A DNA stretch of 16,940 nt from Spirochaetaceae bacterium UBA6089 (lineage in GTDB: Bacteria > Spirochaetota > Spirochaetia > Treponematales > Rectinemataceae): the NCBI GenBank assembly GCA_002435985.1, contig DIXD01000108.1, positions 1 to 16,940 on the forward strand, given 5' to 3'. The position numbers and the translations under genes are program-made. Positions 1 through 7,374 of the stretch are shown here, in pieces; the first letter of the stretch is position 1, and each line of letters begins with the position of its first letter. Below the pieces are notes generated by a model, which saw nothing but the letters and a program-made list of their open reading frames with translations, was not told the origin of the DNA and did no database searches.

Positions 1-188
1 GTCTTCGTCTTTCCGAGGAGGCCTGTGGCGCCTAGGACAAGAAGCCCCGCCGAAATCACAGTTCCCACAACGGGGACACCGAGCAGAGCGTTGACGCCCA
101 GCATACCAAGTCCAGCAGCCGATGACATCACTCCCCTTGTACCCTTATCGCTAAGATTTTTGGGATCGACCGGATAATTGCTCTCCAT
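1..188 (-). CDS. Small glycine-rich membrane protein, partial (3' end outside window)
   Basis: An open frame runs leftward off the window edge, so only the first 62 codons are visible. The start is the ATG at 188, preceded by AGAGGA at a 6-nt spacing. Another ATG six bases upstream (194) touches that Shine-Dalgarno sequence and is less likely. The first ~20 residues are polar (MESNYPVDPKNLSDKGTRG). From about residue 22 the chain becomes a continuous hydrophobic stretch rich in Gly, Ala, Leu and Val with small-residue spacing (GLGMLGV, GVPVVGTV, GLLVLGATGLLG), consistent with one or two packed membrane helices of glycine-zipper type. There is no cleavable signal. It lies 52 bp downstream of folE2 on the same strand with no terminator seen between them, so it is probably the distal gene of that transcript. 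I do not recognise the family. Function is unknown and there is no sign that it is a folate enzyme. Confidence 0.6.
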   Translation of the reverse strand, partial: MESNYPVDPKNLSDKGTRGVMSSAAGLGMLGVNALLGVPVVGTVISAGLLVLGATGLLGKTK

Positions 189-240
189 ATTCATTCCTCT
201 TTCATTCAAAATGCATTACAAGCCCGTCGGTAACGCTCGA

Positions 241-1077
241 TTATGCATGACCCGTTTCGAGGGGATCGAACTTTTCGTACTCTCCTTTGACTGGTTCGAT
301 CTTTGAGCGCTCGCTCTTCTCTACATACGCGTAGGCGGAGTGGTTATGAATGCTTTCGAAATTTTCCGCCTCGACGGAAAACCATGGGAAACGGTGCAAA
401 GCCTCGACTTTGGAGTATACTTCCCTCACGACATCTTCGACGAAACGAGGCTGCCGATACGCCTTTTCAGTGACGAACTTTTCATCCTCTCGCTTGAGCA
501 GGGTGTACAGTTCGCTCGACCCCGATTCTTCCACGATTCGGATCAGATCCTCAAACCAAAAAAAAGGCCCCAGCGAGACCTGTAGGGTCACTAACCCGCG
601 CTGGTTGTGCGCTCCTCCGTCCGATATCGCCTTGGAACAGGGACAGACCGTCTGAATCGGCACTATCACGCCCGCAATAAAGCGGTGTCCCTTGTCCGAA
701 CAGCTCGCCTCGTAGAAACAGTCGTAGCTCATGATCGCCGTCTGACCAGAGACGGGGGCCGCCTTCTTTATGAAGTACGGAAAGTGGATGTCGGCGTACG
801 CCGTCTCCGCCGTGAGCTCAGTCCTGATTTTCCTCAGCATTCTGATCACATTGGGCATGGAAAGGTCCTGCCGGTACTCTTCGAAGACCTCGATGAATCT
901 GCTCATGTGGGTGCCCTTGAAATTGTGCGGTAGGTCCGCGAACAGGTTTACAAGGGCCGTGGTATGTTGATATTTCTCACTCTTGTCGAGCAGCGTTACG
1001 GGATAGCGCAGGCCCTTAACGCCCACCTTTTGTATCGGAATGCGGCGATCGTCCTGAAAAGACTGCACATCGACCAT
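241..1077 (-). CDS. folE2: GTP cyclohydrolase I type IB (FolE2)
   Basis: Converts GTP to 7,8-dihydroneopterin triphosphate, the first step of tetrahydrofolate (and queuosine-type pterin) synthesis, in the cytosol. The family pattern is clear: DVQSFQDDRRIPIQKVGVK near the N-terminus, GTHMSRFIEVFEE, the metal/catalytic segment CPCSKAIS followed by GAHNQRG, and HNHSAYAYVE near the C-terminus. FolE2 is the tunnel-fold enzyme that can use metals other than zinc, so it is common where zinc is short. The longest frame begins at ATG 1107. I prefer ATG 1077 because it has AGGA at an 8-nt spacing, the 1107 start has no Shine-Dalgarno sequence, and known FolE2 proteins begin about one residue before DVQ. 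The chosen start gives 278 aa, close to family length. The gene lies downstream of folD on the same strand. No canonical folE is seen in the window. Confidence 0.93.
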   Translation of the reverse strand: MVDVQSFQDDRRIPIQKVGVKGLRYPVTLLDKSEKYQHTTALVNLFADLPHNFKGTHMSRFIEVFEEYRQDLSMPNVIRMLRKIRTELTAETAYADIHFPYFIKKAAPVSGQTAIMSYDCFYEASCSDKGHRFIAGVIVPIQTVCPCSKAISDGGAHNQRGLVTLQVSLGPFFWFEDLIRIVEESGSSELYTLLKREDEKFVTEKAYRQPRFVEDVVREVYSKVEALHRFPWFSVEAENFESIHNHSAYAYVEKSERSKIEPVKGEYEKFDPLETGHA

Positions 1078-1162
1078 ATCTTCAATCCTGATCTTCAACC
1101 CTGGCATTCAATCGGTGGAGGCATTCCCGGGGCTTTACCTGCGCTCCCACCCAGACAACGAT

Positions 1163-2047
1163 TCATAGTGCGACGCCCGAAATCCTCGATGCAGCGTCGA
1201 TCGTATTCGAGAGCAGCATAGTGATGGTCATGGGCCCAACCCCACCGGGCACTGGCGTAATCCACCCCGCAACCTTCGAGGCTCCTTCGAAATCGACATC
1301 CCCGCAAAGCCTGTACCCCTTCTTCTTCGTAGGATCAGGAACACGGTTGACTCCGACGTCGATCACACAGGCGCCTGGCTTGATCATATCCACGGAGACA
1401 AGGCCAGGCACGCCCGCACATGCGACGAGAATATCCGCTTCTCGTACGTAGGATCCAAGGTCCTTCGTTCCGGTGTGGCAAATGGTCACCGTCGCATTGA
1501 TCGACTTGCGGATCAGGAGATTCGCCAAAGGCTTGCCCACGATGTTCGAACGGCCGACGACCACTGCATGAGCCCCCTTGGTAGGGACTCCGCTCCGCTT
1601 CAATAGCTCGACGATACCAAGCGGAGTACAGGGGATATAACAAGGCTCTTCGAGGAGCATCCTTCCAAGGTTGACGGGAGTAAAGCCGTCCACATCCTTT
1701 TCCGGCCCGATCGCCCCGATCACGCGGCGCTCGTCGATGTGGCGCGGGAGAGGAAGTTGAACAAGAATACCGTGGACGTTCGGGTCCCGATTGCAGTCCG
1801 CGATCTTCTGGAGGAGCTCTTGCTCGGAAACATCTTCAGGAAATCGGGTTTCGAAGCTCTGAATGCCAATCTCCGCGCAGGCCTTTTCCTTCCCGGTCAC
1901 ATAGGACACCGATGCAGGATTGTCCCCCACGAGAATGACGGCGAGGCCGGGGCTTACCCCTCTCTCTTTGAGCAGGGTGACTTTTTTGGCCAGTTCGCTC
2001 CGAATGTCTTCGGCTATTCGCGTGCCATCGATCAGGATTGCAGACAT
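1163..2047 (-). CDS. folD: Bifunctional methylene-THF dehydrogenase / methenyl-THF cyclohydrolase (FolD)
   Basis: Interconverts 5,10-methylene-THF, 5,10-methenyl-THF and 10-formyl-THF, giving NADPH and one-carbon units for purines and formyl-Met. It is 294 aa, standard for bacterial FolD. Motifs seen in order are the YVTGK segment with the catalytic Lys (Tyr49, Lys53), QLPLPRHID, PEKDVDGFTPVNLGRM, PCTPLGIVELL, the dinucleotide-binding VVGRSNIVGKPLANLL, ADILVACAGVPGLV, VIDVGVNR, and the C-terminal TPVPGGVGPMT segment. The start at 2047 has a strong AAGGAGGAG Shine-Dalgarno just upstream. It sits 45 bp after the aminotransferase stop and about 85 bp before the preferred folE2 start, all leftward, suggesting one transcript. 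Nothing appears truncated or missing. Confidence 0.97.
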   Translation of the reverse strand: MSAILIDGTRIAEDIRSELAKKVTLLKERGVSPGLAVILVGDNPASVSYVTGKEKACAEIGIQSFETRFPEDVSEQELLQKIADCNRDPNVHGILVQLPLPRHIDERRVIGAIGPEKDVDGFTPVNLGRMLLEEPCYIPCTPLGIVELLKRSGVPTKGAHAVVVGRSNIVGKPLANLLIRKSINATVTICHTGTKDLGSYVREADILVACAGVPGLVSVDMIKPGACVIDVGVNRVPDPTKKKGYRLCGDVDFEGASKVAGWITPVPGGVGPMTITMLLSNTIDAASRISGVAL

Positions 2048-2092
2048 GGCTCCTCCTTGCTACAAAAAAGATACTATATTTTTCAATTTTCG

Positions 2093-3298
2093 TCATTGTG
2101 TTTGGAGCGTATCGAACAATTCTTTATATTCTCTGCACCAGGCGCTCGCCCACGCTGGAGGGATGATGAGACTGAAGGCGAAATGAACACCTCGTTCGAT
2201 ATCGAAGAAAAATCCCGGCTGCGCAACGATGCCCTTCTGTTGCAACAAGAGAGCAGCAATTTTTTCCTCTTCGAGCAGTGCAGGGCTTTCGATCAGGGTG
2301 GTCCAGCCCCCCTGGCAGAGAAGCACGCGATGCGGACTCCCCTCTTCTTCCAATATAGTGCGATATATCGAGTAATTCTTCCGTATTCGGCCGAGAAGCT
2401 TGTCCACAAACGCTGATTCCTGGGCAAGGAGAGACGGCAGCGCATTCATGACCGGGGTTCCCGCCGAAAGAAAGGTATCGGCGATGAGCTCAAGCCTCTT
2501 CTGCGCACGCCTAACATCCCCGGATGGCCCCGAGATACTAATCCACCCCAGCTTCATCTGAGGCATGCCCAAACGCTTCGAAAGTCCATCGAGCACGAAG
2601 GTGAGCACGCGGTCTTCGCCGATAAAGCTCTGTCGCTCTACGGCCTCATCGAGAGGAAAATCGAAAAACACCTCATCGGCGATAAGCGCGAGGCCATGGC
2701 GCTCACACAGCACAAGGATGGCCTCTCTCTCCCGTGTTCGAACATAAGAGCCGGTTGGATTGTTGGGATTGATCACGATGAGAGCCTTAATCTCCTTGCC
2801 GGACTCCGATGCGAGCATCGATTCCAACGCAGCCACATCGATGTGCCAACCCGAAGCATGTGCATATTCGAGCGGATACGCTACGGTGCGGACGTGTTCG
2901 AGCACCGCAAGATGCTCAAATAGAGGATAGCCCGGCTTGGGAACGAGAATGGCATCGCCGGCGTCACACAGAAGCTTGAAAAGCCATGAATACCCTTCCG
3001 ATGTCGAGGTGCATAGAAATACATTTTCAGGGGATACCTGCCTTTTCTTTTGGGCAAGGTGATCTGAAAGCGCCGTTCGAGCACGAAAAAGGCCTTTAGG
3101 CTCAGGATTATAGATTGCGTTCTCCGGCGAGATCAGCGAAAAAAGTTCGGGGTCGCGCAGGATGCCGACCTTTGTAGGATTGCTCTGCGAAAGGTCCTTG
3201 AGCTGTCTTCCCTGGAGTACAATCTGTTCTCGGATCATGGCAAGCTCGTTCGAATCGACCTCGCCGGCCATGGATCGTTTTGAAAACAAGTCACGCAT
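2093..3298 (-). CDS. Class I/II PLP-dependent aminotransferase
   Basis: A fold-type I pyridoxal-phosphate enzyme of 401 aa, cytosolic. The cofactor signature is complete: INPNNPTG (residues 176-183), IADEVFFDF with Asp208 for the pyridine nitrogen, and DGLSKRLGMPQMKLGW with Lys241 as the Schiff-base lysine. The N-terminus carries the NPxGL-like YNPEPKGLFRAR segment, where substrate-side residues lie. In most relatives a C-terminal Arg binds the substrate alpha-carboxylate (typically in an HFR or VRL context). Here the equivalent stretch reads HFAFSLIIPP, with Ala at about position 374. The true substrate therefore cannot be assigned, and alanine or aspartate transaminase would be a guess. The start at 3298 has GAGG about 12 nt upstream, which is loose. 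It is the first gene of the leftward run with folD and folE2 and divergent from the CoA-disulfide reductase. Nothing links it mechanistically to folate. Confidence 0.87.
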   Translation of the reverse strand: MRDLFSKRSMAGEVDSNELAMIREQIVLQGRQLKDLSQSNPTKVGILRDPELFSLISPENAIYNPEPKGLFRARTALSDHLAQKKRQVSPENVFLCTSTSEGYSWLFKLLCDAGDAILVPKPGYPLFEHLAVLEHVRTVAYPLEYAHASGWHIDVAALESMLASESGKEIKALIVINPNNPTGSYVRTREREAILVLCERHGLALIADEVFFDFPLDEAVERQSFIGEDRVLTFVLDGLSKRLGMPQMKLGWISISGPSGDVRRAQKRLELIADTFLSAGTPVMNALPSLLAQESAFVDKLLGRIRKNYSIYRTILEEEGSPHRVLLCQGGWTTLIESPALLEEEKIAALLLQQKGIVAQPGFFFDIERGVHFAFSLIIPPAWASAWCREYKELFDTLQTQ

Positions 3299-3341
3299 AT
3301 AAAATTGTTCTACCTCAGCGTCGAAAAGAGCGCAACTGCCC

Positions 3342-3370
3342 TTGACTATATAATAGTATTTATATATAAT
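3342..3370 (+). promoter_or_regulatory. Sigma-70 type promoter for CoA-disulfide reductase operon
   Basis: TTGACT (3342-3347), a 17-bp spacer and TATAAT (3365-3370) form a near-consensus promoter. Surrounding DNA is extremely AT-rich. The next start codon, at 3393, has GGAGG at 3383-3387, so the leader would be only about 15-20 nt. This places the reductase gene at the beginning of its transcript. Confidence 0.75.
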
Positions 3371-3392
3371 TTTTTATATATTGGAGGAAACA

Positions 3393-5054
3393 ATGAAGCT
3401 TGTAATCATCGGAGGGGTCGCAGCGGGAGCAACCGCCGCAGCCCGAGCCCGAAGGATCGACGAGAACGCCGAAATCACCATTGTCGAGAAAGGGCCTTAT
3501 GTATCATTTGCAAACTGTGGACTACCCTACCGTATCTCAGGCGACATACAGAAAAGGGGACGCCTCATCCTTCAGACGGCAGAGGGCTTCCTTTCCCGAT
3601 ACAGGGTCAATGTCATGCTCAACACCGAGGCTGTCGCCATAGACAGGACAAAGAAAAGAGTGCAGGTAATGACCAAGAACGGGGAAGCGGAAATTCCCTA
3701 TGACAAACTCATTCTTGCCCAAGGTGGAAGTCCCATAAAGCCCCATATCGAAGGACTGGATAACCCCAATGTATTCAACCTCTGGACCATCCCCGACACG
3801 GACAAGATCGAGAAGTTCATACAAGAACACAAGCCCGCCTCGGCAGTCGTCGTGGGTGGGGGCTTTATAGGTATCGAGGCCGCCGAAGCCTTCAGCAAGC
3901 GCGGAATATCGACGAGCATTGTGGAACTCACGGATCAGCTTATGCCGCTTTCAGACCCGGAATTCGGAGTACAGATTGCGAAAGCCCTGGCCGAGCACGG
4001 CGTCACGGTGATTACCGGTAAGTCCGTCGTGCATATAGACTGGGAAAGCCACACAGCAAGGCTCAGCGATGGCGGCACGATTCCCGCGGACCTTGTCCTT
4101 CTTGCTGTCGGTGTCAATCCGAACATCGATCTGGCGAAACAGGCCGGCCTTGCGATAGGCTCAGCGAGGGGCCTCGTCGTCGATGATGAACTAAAGACAA
4201 GCGATCCGGACATCTATGCTGCCGGCGACATGATCGAAGTCGTCCGTCTGCCCGATGGTGCAAGAGTAAGAATTCCTCTTGCAGGGCCAGCAAACCGTCA
4301 GGGGCGCATCGCGGCCACCAATGTCCTTGGCGGTTCGATGAAATACTCTGGGGCGCTGGGGACTTCTGTGGTAAAAGTAATGGATTACACCTTTGCGATG
4401 ACAGGGCTTTCGGAGAAGGCGGCAAAGACGGCCGGCATCGATGCCCGAGCCGTGACCGTCCATAAAGCGCACCATGTGACCTATTACCCCGGATATGAAG
4501 ATATAAGCCTCAAAATTGTCTATGCAAAAGCCGACGGCAAAATTTTGGGGGCGCAGGCATTCGGGAAAAAAGGGGTTGAGAAGCGCATCGACGTGCTTGC
4601 GCTTGCGGTGCGCGCCGGACTCTCCCTTAAGGATATCGCCGAACTCGACCTTGCATATGCCCCACCTTACTCCAGCGCAAACGATCCAATTCAGATGGCG
4701 GCCTTCGCTGCACTCAACGACATGTACGGCTTCTCTCAATTCGTCACCGCGCAAGAGGCCGTATCCTCTATCCAACGAGGCGAGGCCACGGTTCTCGATG
4801 TGCGCACGTATGCGGAATACGTAGGTGGACACATCAAAGGCAGCATCCACATCCCCCTCGACGAGCTTCGCGACAGGATGGAGGACGTTCCACAAGGATA
4901 CATCCTCATCGTCTCCAAGGCCGGATTTGAAGGGCACCTTGCCTACCGTCAGCTCGTCCAACATTCAAGAGAGAATATTCGCTATATCACCGGCGGCTAC
5001 ATGAGCTTGGAGCTTGTACGAGAAACTCAAGCAATTATCGAAGAAGGAGAATAA
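3393..5054 (+). CDS. CoA-disulfide / persulfide reductase with C-terminal rhodanese-like domain
   Basis: A flavoprotein of the CoADR/Npsr type (pyridine nucleotide-disulfide oxidoreductase family). It would reduce CoA disulfide, CoA persulfide or polysulfide with NAD(P)H in the cytosol. Seen in the 553-aa chain: FAD-binding VIIGGVAAGATAA at the N-terminus, the single redox cysteine in SFANCGLPY (Cys42), a second dinucleotide fold VVVGGGFIGIEAAEAF, the FAD motif AAGDMIEV, and the dimer-domain segment AYAPPYSSANDPI typical of CoADR. A rhodanese domain follows (about residue 450 to the end) with LDVRTYAEYVGGHIKGSIHIP. At its active-site loop the sequence is IVSKAGFEGHLAYR. The expected catalytic Cys is Ser508 (codon 4914-4916), so sulfur transfer by this domain is probably lost. 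The start is ATG 3393. An in-frame TTG at 3381 lies immediately before GGAGG and is rejected. A rhodanese gene follows after 6 bp. Confidence 0.93.
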   Translation: MKLVIIGGVAAGATAAARARRIDENAEITIVEKGPYVSFANCGLPYRISGDIQKRGRLILQTAEGFLSRYRVNVMLNTEAVAIDRTKKRVQVMTKNGEAEIPYDKLILAQGGSPIKPHIEGLDNPNVFNLWTIPDTDKIEKFIQEHKPASAVVVGGGFIGIEAAEAFSKRGISTSIVELTDQLMPLSDPEFGVQIAKALAEHGVTVITGKSVVHIDWESHTARLSDGGTIPADLVLLAVGVNPNIDLAKQAGLAIGSARGLVVDDELKTSDPDIYAAGDMIEVVRLPDGARVRIPLAGPANRQGRIAATNVLGGSMKYSGALGTSVVKVMDYTFAMTGLSEKAAKTAGIDARAVTVHKAHHVTYYPGYEDISLKIVYAKADGKILGAQAFGKKGVEKRIDVLALAVRAGLSLKDIAELDLAYAPPYSSANDPIQMAAFAALNDMYGFSQFVTAQEAVSSIQRGEATVLDVRTYAEYVGGHIKGSIHIPLDELRDRMEDVPQGYILIVSKAGFEGHLAYRQLVQHSRENIRYITGGYMSLELVRETQAIIEEGE

Positions 5055-5060
5055 ACCAAA

Positions 5061-5336
5061 ATGCCCAACCCAATCGAAGCACTTATCAACAACAGTGCGG
5101 CTATCGTCGATGTGAGAACAGAAGAGGAATTCGAGGAAGAACATTATCCGAATGCGATCTGCATCCCTGTCAATGAAATCGCGCAACGTGCAGCGGAGAT
5201 TGGCCCAAAGGACAGACCTGTTGTCCTCTATTGCGCATCGGGAGCCCGTTCGGCCTATGCAGCGAGAATATTGAAGTCACTCGGATTTTCGAAAGTCATC
5301 AATGCAGGCGGCCTGTACGACATGCCGAACTATTGA
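5061..5336 (+). CDS. Single-domain rhodanese-like sulfurtransferase
   Basis: A 91-aa single rhodanese domain that carries sulfane sulfur as a cysteine persulfide. It has no signal peptide, so it is cytosolic, like GlpE rather than the exported PspE. The N-terminal half has the CH2A-like VDVRTEEEFEEEHYPNA. The active-site loop is YCASGARSAYAA with catalytic Cys58 and the CxxGxRS pattern intact. The C-terminal segment is GFSKVINAGGLYDM. It starts 6 bp after the reductase stop, and its Shine-Dalgarno AAGGAG lies inside the last codons of that gene, so the two are cotranscribed and probably translationally coupled. A reasonable reading, by inference, is that this protein supplies the active sulfurtransferase cysteine that the fused domain lacks. 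Confidence 0.92.
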   Translation: MPNPIEALINNSAAIVDVRTEEEFEEEHYPNAICIPVNEIAQRAAEIGPKDRPVVLYCASGARSAYAARILKSLGFSKVINAGGLYDMPNY

Positions 5337-5355
5337 AGCCTCGCAGAACCCATCG

Positions 5356-5396
5356 TCATAAAAGCTGTCGGCGAAGAACACCGACAGCTTTTATGA
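5356..5396. terminator. Bidirectional hairpin between convergent rhodanese and potD
   Basis: A perfect 16-bp inverted repeat, TCATAAAAGCTGTCGG (5356-5371) and its complement (5381-5396), encloses a 9-nt loop. The stem base has AAAA on the left and TTTT on the right, so each transcript would end in a short U run embedded in the stem. It lies exactly between the stop codons of two converging genes (5336 and 5403), which is the usual site of a shared terminator. Confidence 0.85.
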
Positions 5397-5402
5397 TGCC
5401 GA

Positions 5403-6452
5403 TCACTTACCGATGCGTATCTCCTGCCATGCTGCATTGTATTTTTCAAGATCTGGGCCTACATCCTTTTTGAGTTCACAGTGTAAAAGATCCTCAGGAC
5501 GATACCACGACTCTCCTTTTTTGAGAGCCCTGGCAGGAATATTGACAGTCGAGGGGAATCCGAAATAATCGCAAAACTCTGCGTAGATTCCAGGCCTATG
5601 AATAAAATCGACAAACTTCAACGCAAGGTCCTTATTCTTGGAACCCTTGAGGATGACCATCGAATCGAGATAGCTCGGGCCACCTTCCTTAGGAATAAAG
5701 AAATCGACCGTATTCCACATAGACTTGTCGACCTCGGCGAAGATCGACTCCGCATAGCCCTGTGCGACCCACACTTCGCCGCTGGCAAAACTCTTGGCAA
5801 AGGCCTCGGCGTCGAACTTCAGAAGATTAGGCTTCCACACATTGTTGATGAGATCACGCGCCGCATCGATCTCTCGCTGGTCGACCGTGTTCACGGAATA
5901 TCCAAGATATTTGAGCGCATCGCCCATCACTTCGCGCATGTCGTCGAGCATGATCATGCGATTGGCCAAGTCTTTTCTCTCGAAAATCGACCACGAGCGG
6001 TCATAATTCTGGACTTTCGTCTTGTCGACGGCGACGCCGGCTGCACCCAAATAATATGGAACCGAATACTGGTTGCCGGGATCGAAATCGCACTGTGCGA
6101 GCACCGCAGGATCGATATTCGAAAAATTCTTGAGCTTTGAGGTGTCGATCTTTTCGAGCATCCCCTCTTTGATCATGATCGACACATAATCGCCGGAAGG
6201 AAAGGTGATATCATAATCTGCGCCGCCGGCCTTCAACTTTGCGAACATCTCTTCATTGGACGCAAAGGTATCGTAGACAACATCGACGCCGTATTCCTGT
6301 TCGAATTTCTGGATGACGGAATCGGGCGTATAGTACGTCCAGTTGAAAATATACAGCGTCTTGGTCTGTTCTCCGCATCCGCTCAGCACCAGCAATGTGC
6401 AGATAAGGGCGAGACCGAACAGGTTCAACATCATCTTCCGCAATTTTACCAT
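5403..6452 (-). CDS. potD: Spermidine/putrescine ABC transporter substrate-binding lipoprotein (PotD)
   Basis: Periplasmic polyamine-binding component delivering ligand to PotABC. The start is ATG 6452, with AGGAGG at 6 nt. A longer frame from 6506 lacks such a site and would add residues ahead of the signal. The chain is 349 aa with a lipoprotein signal: basic MVKLRKMM, a hydrophobic core, and lipobox LSGC, giving Cys26 as the lipidated residue. The mature part opens with LYIFNWTYYTP, the PotD/PotF aromatic ligand-binding strand. It continues with DDMREV (the Asp and Glu that contact the amines), VWVAQGYA, and GGPSYLDSMVI. In E. coli PotD the last motif has Trp255 and Asp257. The Asp is kept but the Trp is Tyr here, which may alter affinity or the preference between spermidine and putrescine. 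It is the last gene of the potABCD operon, 40 bp after potC. Confidence 0.95.
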   Translation of the reverse strand: MVKLRKMMLNLFGLALICTLLVLSGCGEQTKTLYIFNWTYYTPDSVIQKFEQEYGVDVVYDTFASNEEMFAKLKAGGADYDITFPSGDYVSIMIKEGMLEKIDTSKLKNFSNIDPAVLAQCDFDPGNQYSVPYYLGAAGVAVDKTKVQNYDRSWSIFERKDLANRMIMLDDMREVMGDALKYLGYSVNTVDQREIDAARDLINNVWKPNLLKFDAEAFAKSFASGEVWVAQGYAESIFAEVDKSMWNTVDFFIPKEGGPSYLDSMVILKGSKNKDLALKFVDFIHRPGIYAEFCDYFGFPSTVNIPARALKKGESWYRPEDLLHCELKKDVGPDLEKYNAAWQEIRIGK

Positions 6453-6492
6453 GACGGACCTCCTATTTATTATGAATTCATTATGCGCAGCA

Positions 6493-7371
6493 TCATCGCG
6501 AGGCAAACACCTTGAGGAAATTCCTCATCGGATAAACCAGCAGCACTGTGCCAGCCACCATCACCGCGGAGAGCGCATTGATGACCGGCGACACACCGAA
6601 TCTGATCATGGAATAGATATAGAGAGGAAGTGTGGTTCCTCCGGGACCTGTTACGAAGAAGGTGATCACGAAATCCTCGAGCGATAGCGTCACGGCTGTC
6701 AGAAACGCGCTCAATATACCAGGCATCGCCATCGGCAGAATGATGCGAAAGAGTATCTGTACCTCGTTGGCCCCAAGGTCTTGCGCAGCCTCCACGATGC
6801 TCGGATCGGATTCTTCCAACCTCGCCGAGACCAGCAGGTACACAAAGGGAAGATTGAAGGTCGTATGCGCGATCCACACCGTAAGAAGCCCCAGCTTCAA
6901 TCCCACACCGGCAAAGAAGATGAGCAGCGATACGCCGACCACGATTTCAGGCAGGATCATCGGCACGAAACTCATGGTGGATACCAAATTTTTGAGTTTG
7001 AAGGAATAGCGCGTGGTGCCGACCGCGGCCAGTGTGCCTATGGCTGTCGACATGAGCGCCGAGCCAAAGGCTATGACGATGGAGTTGGAAAAGGCCCTCC
7101 AGAGTTCGGGAGAATTCATCACCAGTTTCTCGTACCACACAAGAGAAAAACCTTGCCAGGTCGTTTGTCTGCCCGCATTGAAGGAATACAAGACAAGCAC
7201 GAATAGGGGCAAAAACAGAAAACCGATGACCACCCAATAGATCACGTTGGAGAGGGAGGAACCGGGCGGCATGAATTTGCGCGCGGCGACGCCGCCCTTT
7301 CGGAGCATACGTCGCGCTCTCCACAGTACAGCAATCCGCAGCGCCTTCGGTCGTCTTGGTACGTAGGCCAT
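6493..7371 (-). CDS. potC: Spermidine/putrescine ABC transporter permease (PotC)
   Basis: Inner-membrane permease that pairs with PotB to form the polyamine channel. It is 292 aa with about six hydrophobic segments, the first around residues 43-65 (VIYWVVIGFLFLPLFVLVLY). The cytoplasmic EAA loop that docks on PotA is present: EAAQDLGANEVQILFRIILPMAMPG. The start at 7371 has GAGG at 6 nt, overlapping the end of potB, and only 3 bp separate the two genes. The protein has a strongly basic N-terminal extension of about 40 residues before the first membrane helix (many Arg and Lys), longer than E. coli PotC. It should stay in the cytoplasm by the positive-inside rule. Met34 is a possible alternative start, but it has no comparable ribosome site. 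Confidence 0.95.
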   Translation of the reverse strand: MAYVPRRPKALRIAVLWRARRMLRKGGVAARKFMPPGSSLSNVIYWVVIGFLFLPLFVLVLYSFNAGRQTTWQGFSLVWYEKLVMNSPELWRAFSNSIVIAFGSALMSTAIGTLAAVGTTRYSFKLKNLVSTMSFVPMILPEIVVGVSLLIFFAGVGLKLGLLTVWIAHTTFNLPFVYLLVSARLEESDPSIVEAAQDLGANEVQILFRIILPMAMPGILSAFLTAVTLSLEDFVITFFVTGPGGTTLPLYIYSMIRFGVSPVINALSAVMVAGTVLLVYPMRNFLKVFASR

Positions 7372-7374
7372 AGA

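Noticed and set aside
1739..2416. A 225-codon plus-strand frame spanning the folD/aminotransferase boundary
   Set aside because: It runs antisense across two well-supported genes and their ribosome site, and its translation has no family features.
4191..4964. A 257-codon open frame on the minus strand inside the CoA-disulfide reductase gene
   Set aside because: It is fully antisense to a gene with clear family motifs, has no recognisable motif of its own, and is the kind of shadow frame GC-rich coding DNA produces.
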